Position numbers and translations under genes: made by a program. This document shows positions 22,235 through 34,700 of a DNA stretch of 64,000 bases, piece by piece. Position 1 is the first letter of the stretch. Each line of letters begins with the position of its first letter. Under the pieces are notes generated by a model, which saw only the letters and a program-made list of their open reading frames with translations, did not search any database and was not told the origin of the DNA. This DNA is from Apium graveolens (taxonomy: Eukaryota; Streptophyta; Magnoliopsida; Apiales; Apiaceae): contig NC_133655.1 of NCBI RefSeq assembly GCF_009905375.1, forward strand, positions 171,677,141 to 171,741,140, read 5' to 3'.

Positions 22235-24863
22235 GGAAACAGAAAGAATCTGTGGTACTTGGATAATGGTTGTTCAAGACACATGACTGGTGATTCTACC
22301 CTGCTCACAGAGTTCAAGGAGAGAGCTGGCCCAAGTATTACTTTTGGAGATGACATCAAGGGTTATACTGTGGGATATGGTTTGATTTCAAAAGACAATG
22401 TCATCATTGAGGTGGTTTCCTTAGTGGATGGTCTCAAACACAATTTGTTGAGTATCAGCTAACTTTGTGATAAAGGCAATTCAGTGACCTTCAACTCAGA
22501 AGCCTGTGTTGTTACAAATAAGAGGAGCAACAAAGTGGTTCTCACTGGAGTGAGAAAAGGAAATGTGTACCTAGCTGACTTCAACTCATCAAATGCAGAA
22601 TCTGTTACATGTCTTCTCAGTAAAGCAAGTCAAGATGAAAGTTTGCTATGACACAAGAAGCTATCCCATCTAAACTTCAAGACCATGAATGAGCTTATAA
22701 AGAAAGAACTGGTTAGAGGCATTCCTAAAATGGAATTTTATAAGGATGGACTGTGTGATGCTTGCCAAAAGGGAAAGCAAATTAAAGCATCATTCAGAAA
22801 GAAGCTTGATTCAAAAATTGAAGAACCTTTGCAACTGCTACACATGGATTTGTTTGGACCAGTCAATGTGTTGTCCATCTCAAGGAAAAGATTTTTCCTA
22901 GTAATTGTAGATGATATCTCAAAGTTCTCTTGGACATATTTCCTTAAGTCCAAAGATGAGGCTAGTGAAATCATCATCAATCACATAAGGCAAGTCAACA
23001 ATCATCCTAATTTCAAAGTTAGAAGAATCAGGAGTGACAATGGAACTGAGTTCAAGAATTCTGTCATGAGAGCATTTTGTGAAGAAAATGGGATTTTGCA
23101 TGAGTTTTTAGCAGCAAGAACTCCACAACAAAATGGAGTAGTAGAAAGAAAGAACAGATCACTTATTGAAGCTACAAGGACAATCCTTGAAGAATCTGAG
23201 ATACCAACATATTTCTGGGCTGAAGCTGTAAATACTGCATGCTACACTCAGAATCTTTCTTTGGTTAATCAAGCAAAATGCATGACTCCCTACCAATTGT
23301 TCAAGAACAAAAATCCAACTCTAAACTTTCTTCATGTCTTTGGCTGCAAATGCTATATCTTGAGAAATCAAACTGATCAGAATGGGAAGTTTGATGCTAA
23401 AACAGATGAAGGAATTTTTATTGGATATGCTGTTGGTAAAGCATACAGAGTCTACAATCTGAGAACCAACACTGTTGTGGAATCAATACATGTTGTGTTT
23501 GATGATAAAAAGATTGAAGGACTATAGGATGGAGATTACCATGAGAGCCTCAAATTTGTCAATGTGGAGATGGCTAGTTATGATAGTGATGATGAAAGTG
23601 ATCAAGAAATAGTATCAGAGGATAATGCAGAAAAATCTACTACCAATGTAGCAAAAAATTCAACATTTGTTGAGTTACAAAATGCTTCATCCGTCGGGAG
23701 ACAATCTGCTTTATCTGTCGAGAGACAACCAACTTCATCCGTCGATACTCAAAATTCACCATCCGTCGGGTCATCAAAAGAAGCTGAAGGTCAGAATAGA
23801 TCACTTACAGAAAGTTCCCCTTTCTCAAATCAAAGATCCATAAACTCAGGGGGAGTTTCTAATAATCAAAACTCAATCACACATCAAGACAACAATGAGG
23901 CCTCTTCATCTAGAGTAATCTACCTCAACAAAGGAAATGGACAAAGGATCACCCCTTTGAGCTCATCATTGGTGATGTATCTTCTAGAGTTCAAACAAGA
24001 AGAACAACTCAAGAAGAATGTCTATATAACAAGTTCCCCTCTAAGGAAGAACCAAAGAAGGTAGAAGAAGCTTTGTTGGATCCTGATTGGATTTTAGCTA
24101 CGCAGGAGGAGCTAAACCAATTTGAAAGGAATAAAGTATGGAAGCTGGTGCCCAAGCCTAAAGGAAAGAATCCAATAGACACCAAATGGGTATTCAGAAA
24201 CAAGATGGATGAAAATGGCATAGTAGTCAGAAACAAAGCTAGATTGGTTGCTAAGGGCTATTGTCAACAAGAAGGAATAGATTTTGATGAAACCTTTGCT
24301 CCTGTTGCAAGACGTGAAGCCATCAGAATCTTCTTAGCCTATGTAGCCCCTGCCAATTTCAAAGTCTATCGAATGGATGTCAAAAGTGCCTTTCTGAATG
24401 GAGATTTGGAGGAGGAAGTCTATGTCAGTCAGCCTCCTGGTTTTGAAGATCCAAATTTTCCAGAATATGTCTACTATTTTTTGAAAGCACTTTATGGACT
24501 GAAGCAAGCACCTAGAGCCTGGTATGACACTTTGTCAAAGTTTGTTTTAGAGAATCACTTCACCAGAGGTACCGTGGACAAAACTTTATTCTTTAGAAAT
24601 ATTAATGGCTCTAGCATACTTGTTCAAATTTATGTAGATGACATTATTTTTGGCTCTACAGATGAGAAACTTTGCAAAAAGTTTGCCAAATTGATGCAAA
24701 GTAAGTATGAAATGAGCATGATGGGAGAACTAACTTACTTTCTTGGTTTGCAAGTTGAGCAAGTTAGTGATGGAATATTCATTAGTCAAACTAAATACAT
24801 TTATGATCTTTTAAAGAAGTTTGATCTAATGGATTGCACATCTGCAAAAACTCCCATGGCCAC
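22235..24863 (+). pseudogene. pol: Element A pol, first part: protease, integrase, most of reverse transcriptase
   Basis: The protease carries LDNGCSRHMTGD, where Asn replaces the Ser of the usual Asp-Ser-Gly. Next come the pre-integrase zinc region and the integrase core ([33 protein letters not shown]). A Ser-rich linker holds four family motifs (23687-23770). RT has [35 protein letters not shown] and active site IYVDDIIFG. Stops lie near 22460 (TAA), 22649 (TGA) and 23525 (TAG), and a frameshift near 23935 leads to the RT frame. The frame then runs straight into the LTR of element B at 24864, which splits the RT gene. The remainder resumes at 38130. Confidence 0.88.
24859..24863. repeat. 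Target-site duplication of element B, left copy
   Basis: GCCAC stands immediately before the left LTR of B and again at 38130-38134 after its right LTR. The RT codons of element A become continuous when one copy is counted, which proves B inserted into A. Confidence 0.93.
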
Positions 24864-25478
24864 TGTTAGGTTACACACACACTGTAGAGGGGGTGAATAC
24901 AGTGTATAGTACACTCAAATCGAACTTTAAGAACTTAAGTAACAGAAAACAAACTTTATTGAAACAATAAACTCTGTTACAGTATGGAACTGTTACCTCT
25001 CAGTGATGAACAAATATCACGAGAGCTGCTAGGGTTACAATGAATAATCTTTTCTAATAATGATAACACTTATAGTGTAAACCCTATGTCTGTGTTTATA
25101 TACTACACAGTTACAAGATAATCGCTAATTGATATGGAATATAATTCTGCTTCCTAAAATATATCAATCAGATATCTTTTCTTCCAAGTATTCCATTCTT
25201 CACGGAATTCCTTCTTCATGCATATCTCTTCTTTTGTTTATCTCGATCTTCTTTCCTTTAGTCAGCTACTGTCCTTATCTGATTGTCCTTCAGCACTTAA
25301 GTTCTGATATCTATCTTCTAATGATTATCTCCTGATAATATAAGTACTGATATCCTTAAGTCCTGACTTCCAGTATAAGTACTGATCAACAGTTAAGTAC
25401 TGATTTATCCTGTTCACGTAAGATCTGAAAGCTAAACATAAAACATATTAGCCATGACATTATCAAATATATCTAACA
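24864..25478 (-). repeat. Element B 3' LTR (left in window), 615 bp
   Basis: In window orientation it starts TGTTAGGTTACACAC and ends ATCTAACA, so the terminal TG...CA is read on either strand. Motifs AAGTTCTGATATC and TAAGTACTGAT recur at 25296-25400. The TATA-like box reads TATATAAA on the minus strand at 25102-25095. Confidence 0.95.
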
Positions 25479-25490
25479 ATCTCCCCCAAC
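25479..25490 (-). promoter_or_regulatory. Polypurine tract of element B
   Basis: It reads GTTGGGGGAGAT on the minus strand and abuts the 3' LTR, as needed for the plus-strand primer. Confidence 0.85.
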
Positions 25491-25686
25491 TTGTAAATTA
25501 ACAAAATATACAAGTTTAATAGATATTTGATGATGTCAAAAACATTAAGTACAAATGCATGAGAAATAGACTAGATAACTACAACTTACAGTCCTTAAAG
25601 TTTTTACCAATTTCAACTTCTGATAACAACTTCAATCTGTATAAATATCAGAATTTAAGCAGTTGTAGATCTTCGACTTGGCTTCT

Positions 25687-28600
25687 TCATTTTCTGATCT
25701 CTCTGATGTCAGGAGTTGTTCTGAGATAGTTCTTCAACAAACATTTCTCAGCATATCTTAGTTCATCAATCATTCTCCTTTTAACACCTTTAAGCTCTGC
25801 AGTATCTTCACCAGTTTGAAAGATTGCAGCTCTGAGATAATTAATCTTTGCTTTTCTCAACTCCTGATCTAGTCTTATGACATAAGCTTTGTCAGACTCA
25901 AGATTGAATTCAAGTCCCTTAATACCAAGATACGTTCTGATCTGTGCAGTATTAGGCTTCATATCAACAATATCACCATTGTGATCTCTGTACTTTGGAA
26001 CATATCTGCTGTCAGACTTAACAGAATAAAGCCTTTTCTGTCTCTGAATCTGTTCTTTTAAGTAGTTTGCAGCAGTCTCTGTTATTCTGTCATCCACTTG
26101 AAGTAAGAAAAGTACATGCTCCAATTCTTCAAAATACTTCAAAGGAATGGCATTTTGTCTTATATGATAAACCCTACCATCTGTCATGAAATACAACATG
26201 ATGTATTCTTTCAAGTAGGTATGGTAAACCATCTGTACAGATTCCAGTTGATTCAATCTCTCAGGAGTTATCCAATACCTGGTTCACTCAAGGAAGTTGG
26301 ATTATTGGTAGTGTTGTGTACTCTTCTTTCATCAGCACTTCCCAATCCAGTTTTATCTCTAGCTTCCTTTCCAGTAACTACTCTTGAAACCACTTGCAGT
26401 AGTCTTCAAAGATTGAGTCTGTTTTGCTTTAGTGAATCCTGGTAGGAGTGTCTTTGATCTATTTTCTGATATCAAGTTAACTTGAGCTCTGTCAGAGGTT
26501 ACTTGCTTCTTCTGAATATCAGAACTTACAATTTCTTGACTCTGAACAACTTGAGCCATGTCAGAGGTTGTTTTAAGAACTTTTCTTGAAGTTAGAGCAA
26601 GATCATCTTTTCCATCAGTAATTTCTTCTTCCTCAGGAGGTACATAAGCCTTGATAGGTTCACCAACCTTTTCTTTACCCTTGGATCTTGGATCTATCTG
26701 TGGTTGTGATCTAGCCAAAGTTGCTTCAGTATGTGTCCTTTCTTTGATCACAATGCCTTTAAGTTTTGGAAGTAACTTTTTACCAGAAGCTTCAGATTTA
26801 GATGTGACTTTCTCTGATTTAAGTCTAGCTTCTTCTTCCTTTAAACTTTCCAAGTCCATCCCTGGATTTTCTTGAAGAAATGACTGTCTTGACATTTCCT
26901 CATCAAGATCTAGAAGTTCATCAGAACTTATCCTTTTACCAGCAGCAGAACTTATTCTTTTCCCAGTATCAGAACTTGTTCTGTGACTAGCTTGTCTTGA
27001 TGTAAACCTTCTACCTTGACTATGACCACTACCCATTCCAGAGTTTCCTTGGTCATCTTTTCCATCATCCTTTCCTTGCAGTGTCTTATTGGTTTTGCAT
27101 TTGGACTTAATTACCTTCTCCCCCTTTTTGGCATCAGCAGGTAATAAAAGAGAGATAAGTAGTTCCACTGAGGTCTGGATTTCAGTAAGTTACGATTGCT
27201 GAGAAGCTTGATTTGTCAGAATTTGATCAATCTGAGCTTGTTGTTTCTCTTAAGTTTTCTCAATATAAGTAATCCTGTCAATGGTAGGTTGAAAGAACTT
27301 TTTCTTATCAATTTTCCAAACTTGTTCCTGTTTGATAAAGTTCTCCTGAATCTTGTGTAGCTCTGCATGAGTATTGGAATGAAGACCTTGTAGATGTTTA
27401 GTACTCAATGCAGTGATTCTAAGCTGGGTTTTAAAATCATCAGAATTTAACATTTCATCAGCTTTAGTCAAGTGCTCAGCAAGATGTAAAGCATTTGGAA
27501 CACATGAAACTGAGTTCCATTCCTTAGTCCACTCCTGACCTGCAGGAGTTTCACTCCAAGGCACTGGTGCATCCCTGATAACAAACTCCTTTACCAGTTC
27601 AGACTTAGGAAGAGTCGGTGGAGGAGTATGTCCTGAAGGACCTGCTTCATCAGCATCTACAGTTGTAGCAGCTTCACCAGTATCTCCAACATTTGCAGTA
27701 TCAGAACTTAAAGAATCAGTATCTTCTGATAAGACAACAGTGTGAGTAGCAATGGAGGCTTCAGCATCCTCTAATTGCTGATCTGATACTAAGTTCTAAT
27801 CAACAGCCATATCCTGATGCTCATCTAAAATCTGATCATCAGCATCTTGATGCAGAGAAGGTGTTGTTGATAACTCTGGAGTTTGAACAGCATCAGTAAC
27901 AGGTGTTGTGGAAGGATTATTTGCTGTTGGAGCTTCTAAGAAAAGTATTGCAGGCACAACCAGGTTCTGAATATCAATTTCAGCACTTGTGCCTGGATCA
28001 ACAAGAGACACAGATGGTGAGTTAGCCTTGTCAGATACAGCTTCCTGAGATGGAGTTGATGGAGAAGAAGTGACTGGAGCAAATTCCTTGTCTTGTGAGA
28101 TCAGAGATTCCTGATCCCCTTCCTTAGCTGCTTCCTCCTCATCATCTGAAACTGGCCTTTGTGCCCTCTATTTCTTGTACTTCCTTGTTGATTTGGATTC
28201 CTTGGGAGTTTCAGGAACTATCATACGTCTAAGCCTCTTGAGAAGCCTAGAACCCCCAATTTCAGAATCCTTCTGAGAAGTTGCTTTCTCAGCTTCAACC
28301 ACCACAGGTTCTGAAGAAGGAATCTGTTCCTCAGAATCTGATTCATCTCTCAAAGTAATTCTCCTCCTCTTTTGAGGTGTTTGAGGAACAGTCTTTGTTC
28401 TCTTTGGCTTAGTGGATGTAGGCTTCACAGTAGGTGCTGAAGAAGAAGGTTGAGCAGTCTGTGAAGTGGAGAGATAGGATTTGAGATAAGCTGCGAGGGT
28501 AGGTTGAGTAGAATGAGAGGTAGGTACTGAGGTTGATGGATTTTGGGTGGTGGGAGGTGGTTGGACATCAGAGTAAACAGATCTATAAGTATCAGGATCA

Positions 28601-29390
28601 GCATTTGCCAGGATCTGTTTTACAGACTTAGGAATCTGTAATGGTCTAACCACTTTCTTCTTAGTATCAGCATTTACCAGGTCATTAAAGTATCGTTTTG
28701 CAACCTTAAAAGGTGGGGTTTGAGTGCTGACTAAATGAGGTTCATCAGTACAGTAAGTGTAAATAAGTTGACAGAATCTAGCAAAATAAACAACATCTCG
28801 ATCCTCTATCATCCTATCCCCAATAAAACCAATTATTCCATTTGCAAAATCAAAATGAGTTTGATGGATAATAGCATACCCTATGTGCTGACTCAGAATT
28901 GGGATAGCATCAAAATTTGAACATTTGTTCCCAAAAGCTTTGGTGATGCAATCAAAGAAGAAACTCCATTCTCTTCTGATATTAGCCCGTTTCAACTGTC
29001 CAAGTTTCGTCAGACTCTTTTCATATCCCAATTCAGCCATTAACTCGCGAAGGGCTGAGTCCTCTGGAACTGAGAAAGTACAATCCTCTGGAAGATGTAA
29101 AGCCCTGCGTACTGTACCATGAGTGACTACAAAGGATGAATCACCCAATTGGAAGATAATACTGGGAGTTCCACGGTTACCACCATCATCAAAAACTCCA
29201 GTCCTCCAGAACCTCAGAACTTGTTGACTTGAAAATAATTCAGGCTGAGTTAAGGCGTACCCAACCTCACTATGTGCAAGAAGATCTTGCACAAAGTGCA
29301 ATTCAGATGGAGCTTCAGCATGATCAAGAATTGCAGCATAGTTGTTTGAACAAACTTTGCTCCATCAATGATTAAATCCTTTGGTGCCAT
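25687..29390 (-). pseudogene. Element B ORF3 (envelope-like protein of Sireviruses)
   Basis: Start ATG at 29390 (MAPKDLIIDGAKFV), then a one-base frameshift within the first 20 codons. After it the whole ORF stays in one frame to 25687, about 1200 codons, cut by TAG at 28168 and 27796, TAA at 27250 and near 27193, and stops between 26359 and 26256. The N-terminal third holds a globular core with RREWSFFFDCITKAF and DVVYFARFCQLIYTYC, shared with ORF3 of A, C and D. The middle is Ser/Thr/Pro/Lys-rich and low in order; the last 190 residues are helical and charged (YLKEYIMLYFMTDGRVYHI). I see no clear signal peptide or membrane anchor. Function is unknown; the envelope comparison in the literature is tentative. 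Confidence 0.75.
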
Positions 29391-29700
29391 GTAAAAAAAT
29401 TGAGAATTAAGTATGCCTGTTAGGTGTTTGAGATAATGTCTGTATGAAAACAACGGAAAAAGTAAAGTGAAGGAGAGTAAAAGTAAGAAGAGAGATAAAA
29501 GATGAAGAAATTAAAAAGATTAAAGAAATCTTCTCTCTGCAGTACTTATACAAAAAAAATATTACAGTTGGACACCTGTCAGACATGCAGTAATAACGGA
29601 TAGTTACTGGGCTCGAGAAAATAGTAATCATTACTTACCCATTTGCCGAGTTTCAAGGAAAAAACTGTTCCATTTATCAAGGGAAACAATTTTAATTCAA
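29391..29700 (-). promoter_or_regulatory. ORF3 leader of element B with TATA-like box
   Basis: Upstream of the ORF3 ATG on the minus strand is a CT-rich leader preceded by TGTATAAGTA at about 29555-29546, some 155 bp from the ATG. ORF3 of A and C has a comparable box 115-120 bp upstream. This suggests a separate internal promoter; it is not proven. Confidence 0.4.
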
Positions 29701-30114
29701 AATTTAAACCGTTAGCACTGATTGAATTATTTGTCACTGCAACATTAATATTCTGAAAATAAATCATATTAAAAATGACCGAGATAATTTCGATGAATAA
29801 GTGCTGACATAGAATCAGAACTTAAATAAAAACAAAATTTAAATGGTCATCAGAATATCAATCAGGATTTATCAACACAAGATAAAATAACTCAGAGACA
29901 AAATCTTGAAGTAAAAAACAATTTTCATTAATATATCAAGTCAATACATTTATGAAATGGAAATTACATCAATACTTATACAAGATTTTCCCTAAGCTTC
30001 TAATCCTAACATCAACAGCTTTAGTCCTAGCTAAGAAGCCTGACAAAGCTGAGGATGAAGAAGAACAGGAAGAAGACAAGATTAAGTCATCTTCCTCTTC
30101 CTATCTTTGACGAA

Positions 30115-30327
30115 CTAGATGGCGAGTTGTATGATTCGCTCTTGCTGACAGATACGACGAAGGTGAAGGTCTCTTCGAACGGCCACCAGATCACGTTTGA
30201 TAACCTCTGGAAATTGAATCCAGAGATTGTGAGGGATGTTGGTGATAGGGTAGGGAGTTGGAATTCCATTCAAAAAGACATGCACAGTCTCATCACCGTA
30301 ATTGTAGAACCAGCCAAATTCAGCCAT
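30115..30327 (-). CDS. Short ORF of element B (70 codons, unknown)
   Basis: The frame begins MAEFGWFYNYGDETVHVF and ends QERIIQLAI at TAG 30115-30117; a further short open stretch follows the stop. The ATG context is ATAAATGGC. A TATA box (CTATATAAG, minus strand, about 30409-30401) lies some 75 bp upstream with a pyrimidine-rich leader between, the layout of a small polymerase II gene. It sits between pol and ORF3 and has no counterpart in A, C or D. The opposite strand also has an open frame (30055-30333, MKKNRKKTRLSHLPL), so one of the two is a shadow. I prefer the minus frame because of the TATA box and leader. It could be a captured host exon. No family recognised. Confidence 0.4.
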   Translation of the reverse strand: MAEFGWFYNYGDETVHVFLNGIPTPYPITNIPHNLWIQFPEVIKRDLVAVRRDLHLRRICQQERIIQLAI

Positions 30328-31759
30328 TTATGATAGAAAAAGAAAAACAAGACTGAATTTGTGATAAAAGTGTGATGAGAAGACTAATGTGAAGTGGCTG
30401 CTTATATAGGCAAGAGAATGCCAAGAGACGCAAAGATATTTAATATTGACAGGTAGAATTAATTCTACCTCATCTCCCTAGACTTTGAAAAAGAATAACA
30501 GTCATTGGAAAGGGGAATCATGGTCTAGACCGCACAAGACACAAGAAACAGTGGACTGTTCAAGTACAAATACCATTAATCCTAATCACAGTGACTATTA
30601 ATCTTCCACTTCAACATATTCGAGTACGAACTGAGACTGTTATCAAATTTTATTCAAAGATAAGCCAAGTAAAGGATTAGACTGAGAAATCAGAACTTAG
30701 ACCTATACCAGAACTTAACAGTCATTAGAACATAATTTCTTAACTCGAAAAAGGAATGCCTATCTTAGTAAATACTCATACAAGTTCTGAGTTATGGACG
30801 TCAGAACTTAATCATCAGAACGTGTAACTTAGAACTTGTCCTCAGAATTTGTGCAATAATGACACAATGACTGTTTATCTAAAATAACATAGACCACCAC
30901 AGAAATTTTCATCATTCAGATGGAGTGATTAGTGTGTGCATTAAGCTAAAAAACAGACAAAGAGTAAAGTCTGATTCACTTCAGTACATCTTAGAAATAA
31001 GGCATAACTAAAATTTTGCTAAAGATCTGTCATTGTCCTGAAACCTACTGATGAATGAGTTCATGCTAGAGTCCATCTCAACTGTTTTGTGCTAATTTTA
31101 TGCATCTTTTGCAATTCTGTTTTACAGTGGCTTCTCAGTATAAGTGAGTCACGACTGTTTATCAGAATTAATGCTATTTTCAGAGTATTTCTCCAGTAAT
31201 CATAGAGTGTGTAAAGTCACCAAGAAAATATTTTGCTTTTCTGATGCATATTTACTTAATACCAGCAATGCACTTGGGTCGTCCCTTCCACATTTTTACT
31301 CTTGATCTCAAAGGAGTACCTGATTTTAATCTTTGATCTTTTTGTTTTTTCTTTTGATAAGAGAGGTTTATCAACACTTAGTACATTCAGCAGTTTTAAT
31401 AGTATCAGAACTTAACAGATGAGTAACATTATTCTAATTTGTGACTTAGTAATAAGATATACAAAGTAAACTTAACTAAGCTCAGTTATCAGAATTTGCT
31501 AGTGTCATAAGATTTCCACTGAAATAATTACTTCTTCCATGGAATCATTTTGTTTATTGAAGACTACTAGGTCAGTATCTAGCACAGTTATCCTCATAGG
31601 ATTGAATAAGTACTAGAACAAACATATCACTTATCATAGTTTAAAAACATATATCAGACAACAGTCAGTACTTAAAGACATTTATCAATTAAGCACAGAA
31701 TACACAATGAGATTAATTCTGTAAATACTGAACATAAAGTCTGATAACACAGAACAAGT
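30328..31759 (-). other. Noncoding spacer of element B between pol and the short ORF
   Basis: About 1.4 kb without a credible frame, rich in the family motif ATCAGAACTTA/TAAGTTCTGAT (for example 30690, 30712, 30803, 31405). The TATA box of the short ORF lies at its low-coordinate end. Confidence 0.6.
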
Positions 31760-34700
31760 CTAAGCAGATTTAGAGAAAGAACCTGAAACCATTCCAAGTT
31801 CATTTACCAATCTTGTAAAATTAGCTTCACATAATGGTTTTGTGAAGATATCTGCCAACTGTTGATCTGTGGGAACAAAATGCAATTCCACTGTACCTTC
31901 ATCCACATGTTCCCTGATGAAATGGTACCTGATGCTGATGTGCTTTGTCATTGAATGTTGAACTGGATTACCTGTCATAGCAATAGCACTTTGATTATCA
32001 CAGTAAATAGGGATTTTGAAATATGTTAACCCATAATCCAGTAACTGATTCTTCATCCAGAGAATCTGTGCACAACAGCTTCCTGCAGCAATATACTCTG
32101 CTTCTGCAGTTGATGTGGAAATTGACTTTTGTTTCTTGCTGTACCAAGAAACCAATCTGCCTCCAAGAAATTGGCAGCTTCCACTTGTGCTTTTCCTGTC
32201 AATTTTGCAACCTGCAAAATCTGCATCTGAGTAACCTATTAGTTTAAAATCTGATTCTCTAGGATACCATAATCCCAGAGCAGCTGTTCCTTTAAGATAC
32301 TTAAAGATTCTTTTTACAGCTGTTAAGTGAGGTTCTCTTGGATCTGCTTGAAATCTTGCACAAAGACAGGTAGCATACATGATATCAGGTCTACTAGCAG
32401 TTAGATAGAGTAGAGAGCCAATCATACCTCTATAGTCAGTAATATCTACTGATTTACCGGTATCCTTATCCAGTTTTGTTGCAGTGGCCATTGGAGTGGA
32501 TGCACTTGAACAATCTTGCATTCCAAATTTCTTTAGCAAGTTTCTGGTGTACTTGGTTTGACAAATAAAAGTGCCTTCCTCATTCTGCTTGACTTGAAGG
32601 CCCAGAAAATAGCTAAGTTCCCCCATCATACTCATCTGATATCTTGACTGCATAAGTTTGACAAACTTCTTGCAAAGTTTGTCATTTGTAGATCCAAAAA
32701 TGATATCATCAACATAAATCTGGACCAGAAGTAAGTCCTTTCCATGGTTGAGGTAGAACAGTGTTTTGTCTATTGTCCCTCTGTGGAATCCACTTTCCAG
32801 AAGAAACTGAGCTAAAGTCTCATACCATGCTCTAGGAGCTTGCTTAAGTCCATAAAGTGCTTTGTCAAGTCTGTAGATATAGTCTGGATGTTTGGTATCT
32901 ACAAAACCTGGAGGTTGTTCAACATATACCTCTTCCTCCAATTCTCCATTGAGAAAAGCACTTTTCACATCCATTTGAAAGACAGTAAACTTTTTGTGAG
33001 CAGCATAAGCCAAAAATATCCTTATGGCTTCTAACCTAGCAACTAGTGCAAATGTTTCATCATAATCAATTCCCTCCTGTTGAGAATATCCTTTTGCAAC
33101 CAGCCTTGCCTTATTCCTTGTAATTATGCCATCACTGTCAGTTTTGTTTCTGAATACCCACTTTGTACCAACAACAGATCTATTCTTTGGTCTTGGTACT
33201 AGGGTCCAGACTTTGTTTCTTTCAAATTCATTCAACTCTTCCTGCATTGCTTGCACCCAATCAGCATCTTGAAGAGTTTCTTCCACTTTCTTTGGCTCAG
33301 TCTGAGAGAGAAAAGAATTGTAAAGACACTCATTTGAAGTACCTGTTCTAGTTCTGACACCTGCATCAGGATTTCCAATTATCAAATCAGGTGTATGTGA
33401 TTTTGTCCACTTCCTTGCAGATGGAAGGTTTTCTCTAGAACTGGATGCTCCCCCATGATCCATGCTATCTTCATTTTCATTTTCTGATGCTCCCCCTGAA
33501 ACTATGCTCTCTGAGTTGGATTCTTCAGTATTTAGATTTTCAGCACTATCAGAACTTGGCTTATCAGAACCTGACGAATCAGAACTTGAAGAGCCAGATG
33601 CATGTTCGGATGTTTCTTGAGATGTGGTAGGATCTTGAGTATGCTCCCCCTGCATAGGTGCATCTTCTTTTAACGTAGTCACCACAGTTTCAATAACATC
33701 AGAGTTTAATCCATCAGAGTTTGCAGTATCAGGACTTAGACTGTCAGGATTTTCAGTATCAGAATATGAGTCTTCATTTTCAAATCTCAGCTGATCATGG
33801 TCAATGAAATCTTTAAGACCAGTGATCTTCTTATCATCAAAAGAGACATTGATAGATTCCATGACCACTTTTGTTCTCAAATTATAGACTCTGAAGGCTT
33901 TTGTGGAAAGTGGATATCCAACAAAGATTCCTTCATCAGCTTTTAGATCAAACTTTGATAGCTGTTCAGGATGAGTCTTGAGAACAAAACACTTGCATCC
34001 AAATACATGAAAATATTTCAGATTTGGCTTCTTTTTCTTCACCATCTCATATGGTGTTTTTCCATGCTTGTTAATGAGTGTTGCATTTTGAGTAAAACAA
34101 GCAGTCTGCACAGCTTCGGCCCAGAAATAGGTTGGAAGCTTTGCTTCTTCAAGCATTGTACGTGCAGCTTCAACGAGAGTTCTATTCTTCCTTTCAACAA
34201 CTCCATTTTGCTGTGGAGTTCCAGGAGTAGAAAATTCCTGCTTTATTCCATGGCTTTTGCAGAACTCTTCCATTATCAAATTCTTGAACTCAGTGCCATT
34301 ATCACTCCTTAAAATTTTCACAGAATCTTTGACCATTTTATCCAGCTGTTTGACATAATCAATCAAGATAGATGCAGTTTCACTTTTTGTGTGCAAGAAA
34401 TACACCCATGTGTATCTGGTGAACTCATCCACTATGACCAACGCATACTTCTTCTTTACAATAGACATGACATTTACTGGACCAAATAGATCAACATGTA
34501 TAAGATGATAAGGCTCAAGAATTGATGAATCAGTCTTGCTCTTGAATGAAGATTTTCTTTGTTTGGCTTTCTAACATGAATCACAAAGACCATCAGGAGC
34601 AAATACTGTGTTTGGCAATCCTCTCACAAGATCTTTCTTGACCAGTTCATTTATATTGTTGAAATTTAAATGAGAGAGTTTCTTATGCCAATTCCAGCTT

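Noticed and set aside
22180..22240. A classical -1 frameshift site at the gag-pol junction
   Set aside because: I find no slippery heptamer shared by A, B, C and D, and the frame offset differs between them.
30055..30333. 92-codon plus-strand frame inside element B
   Set aside because: Opposite to the minus frame that has a TATA box and leader; kept only as an alternative (antisense ORF).
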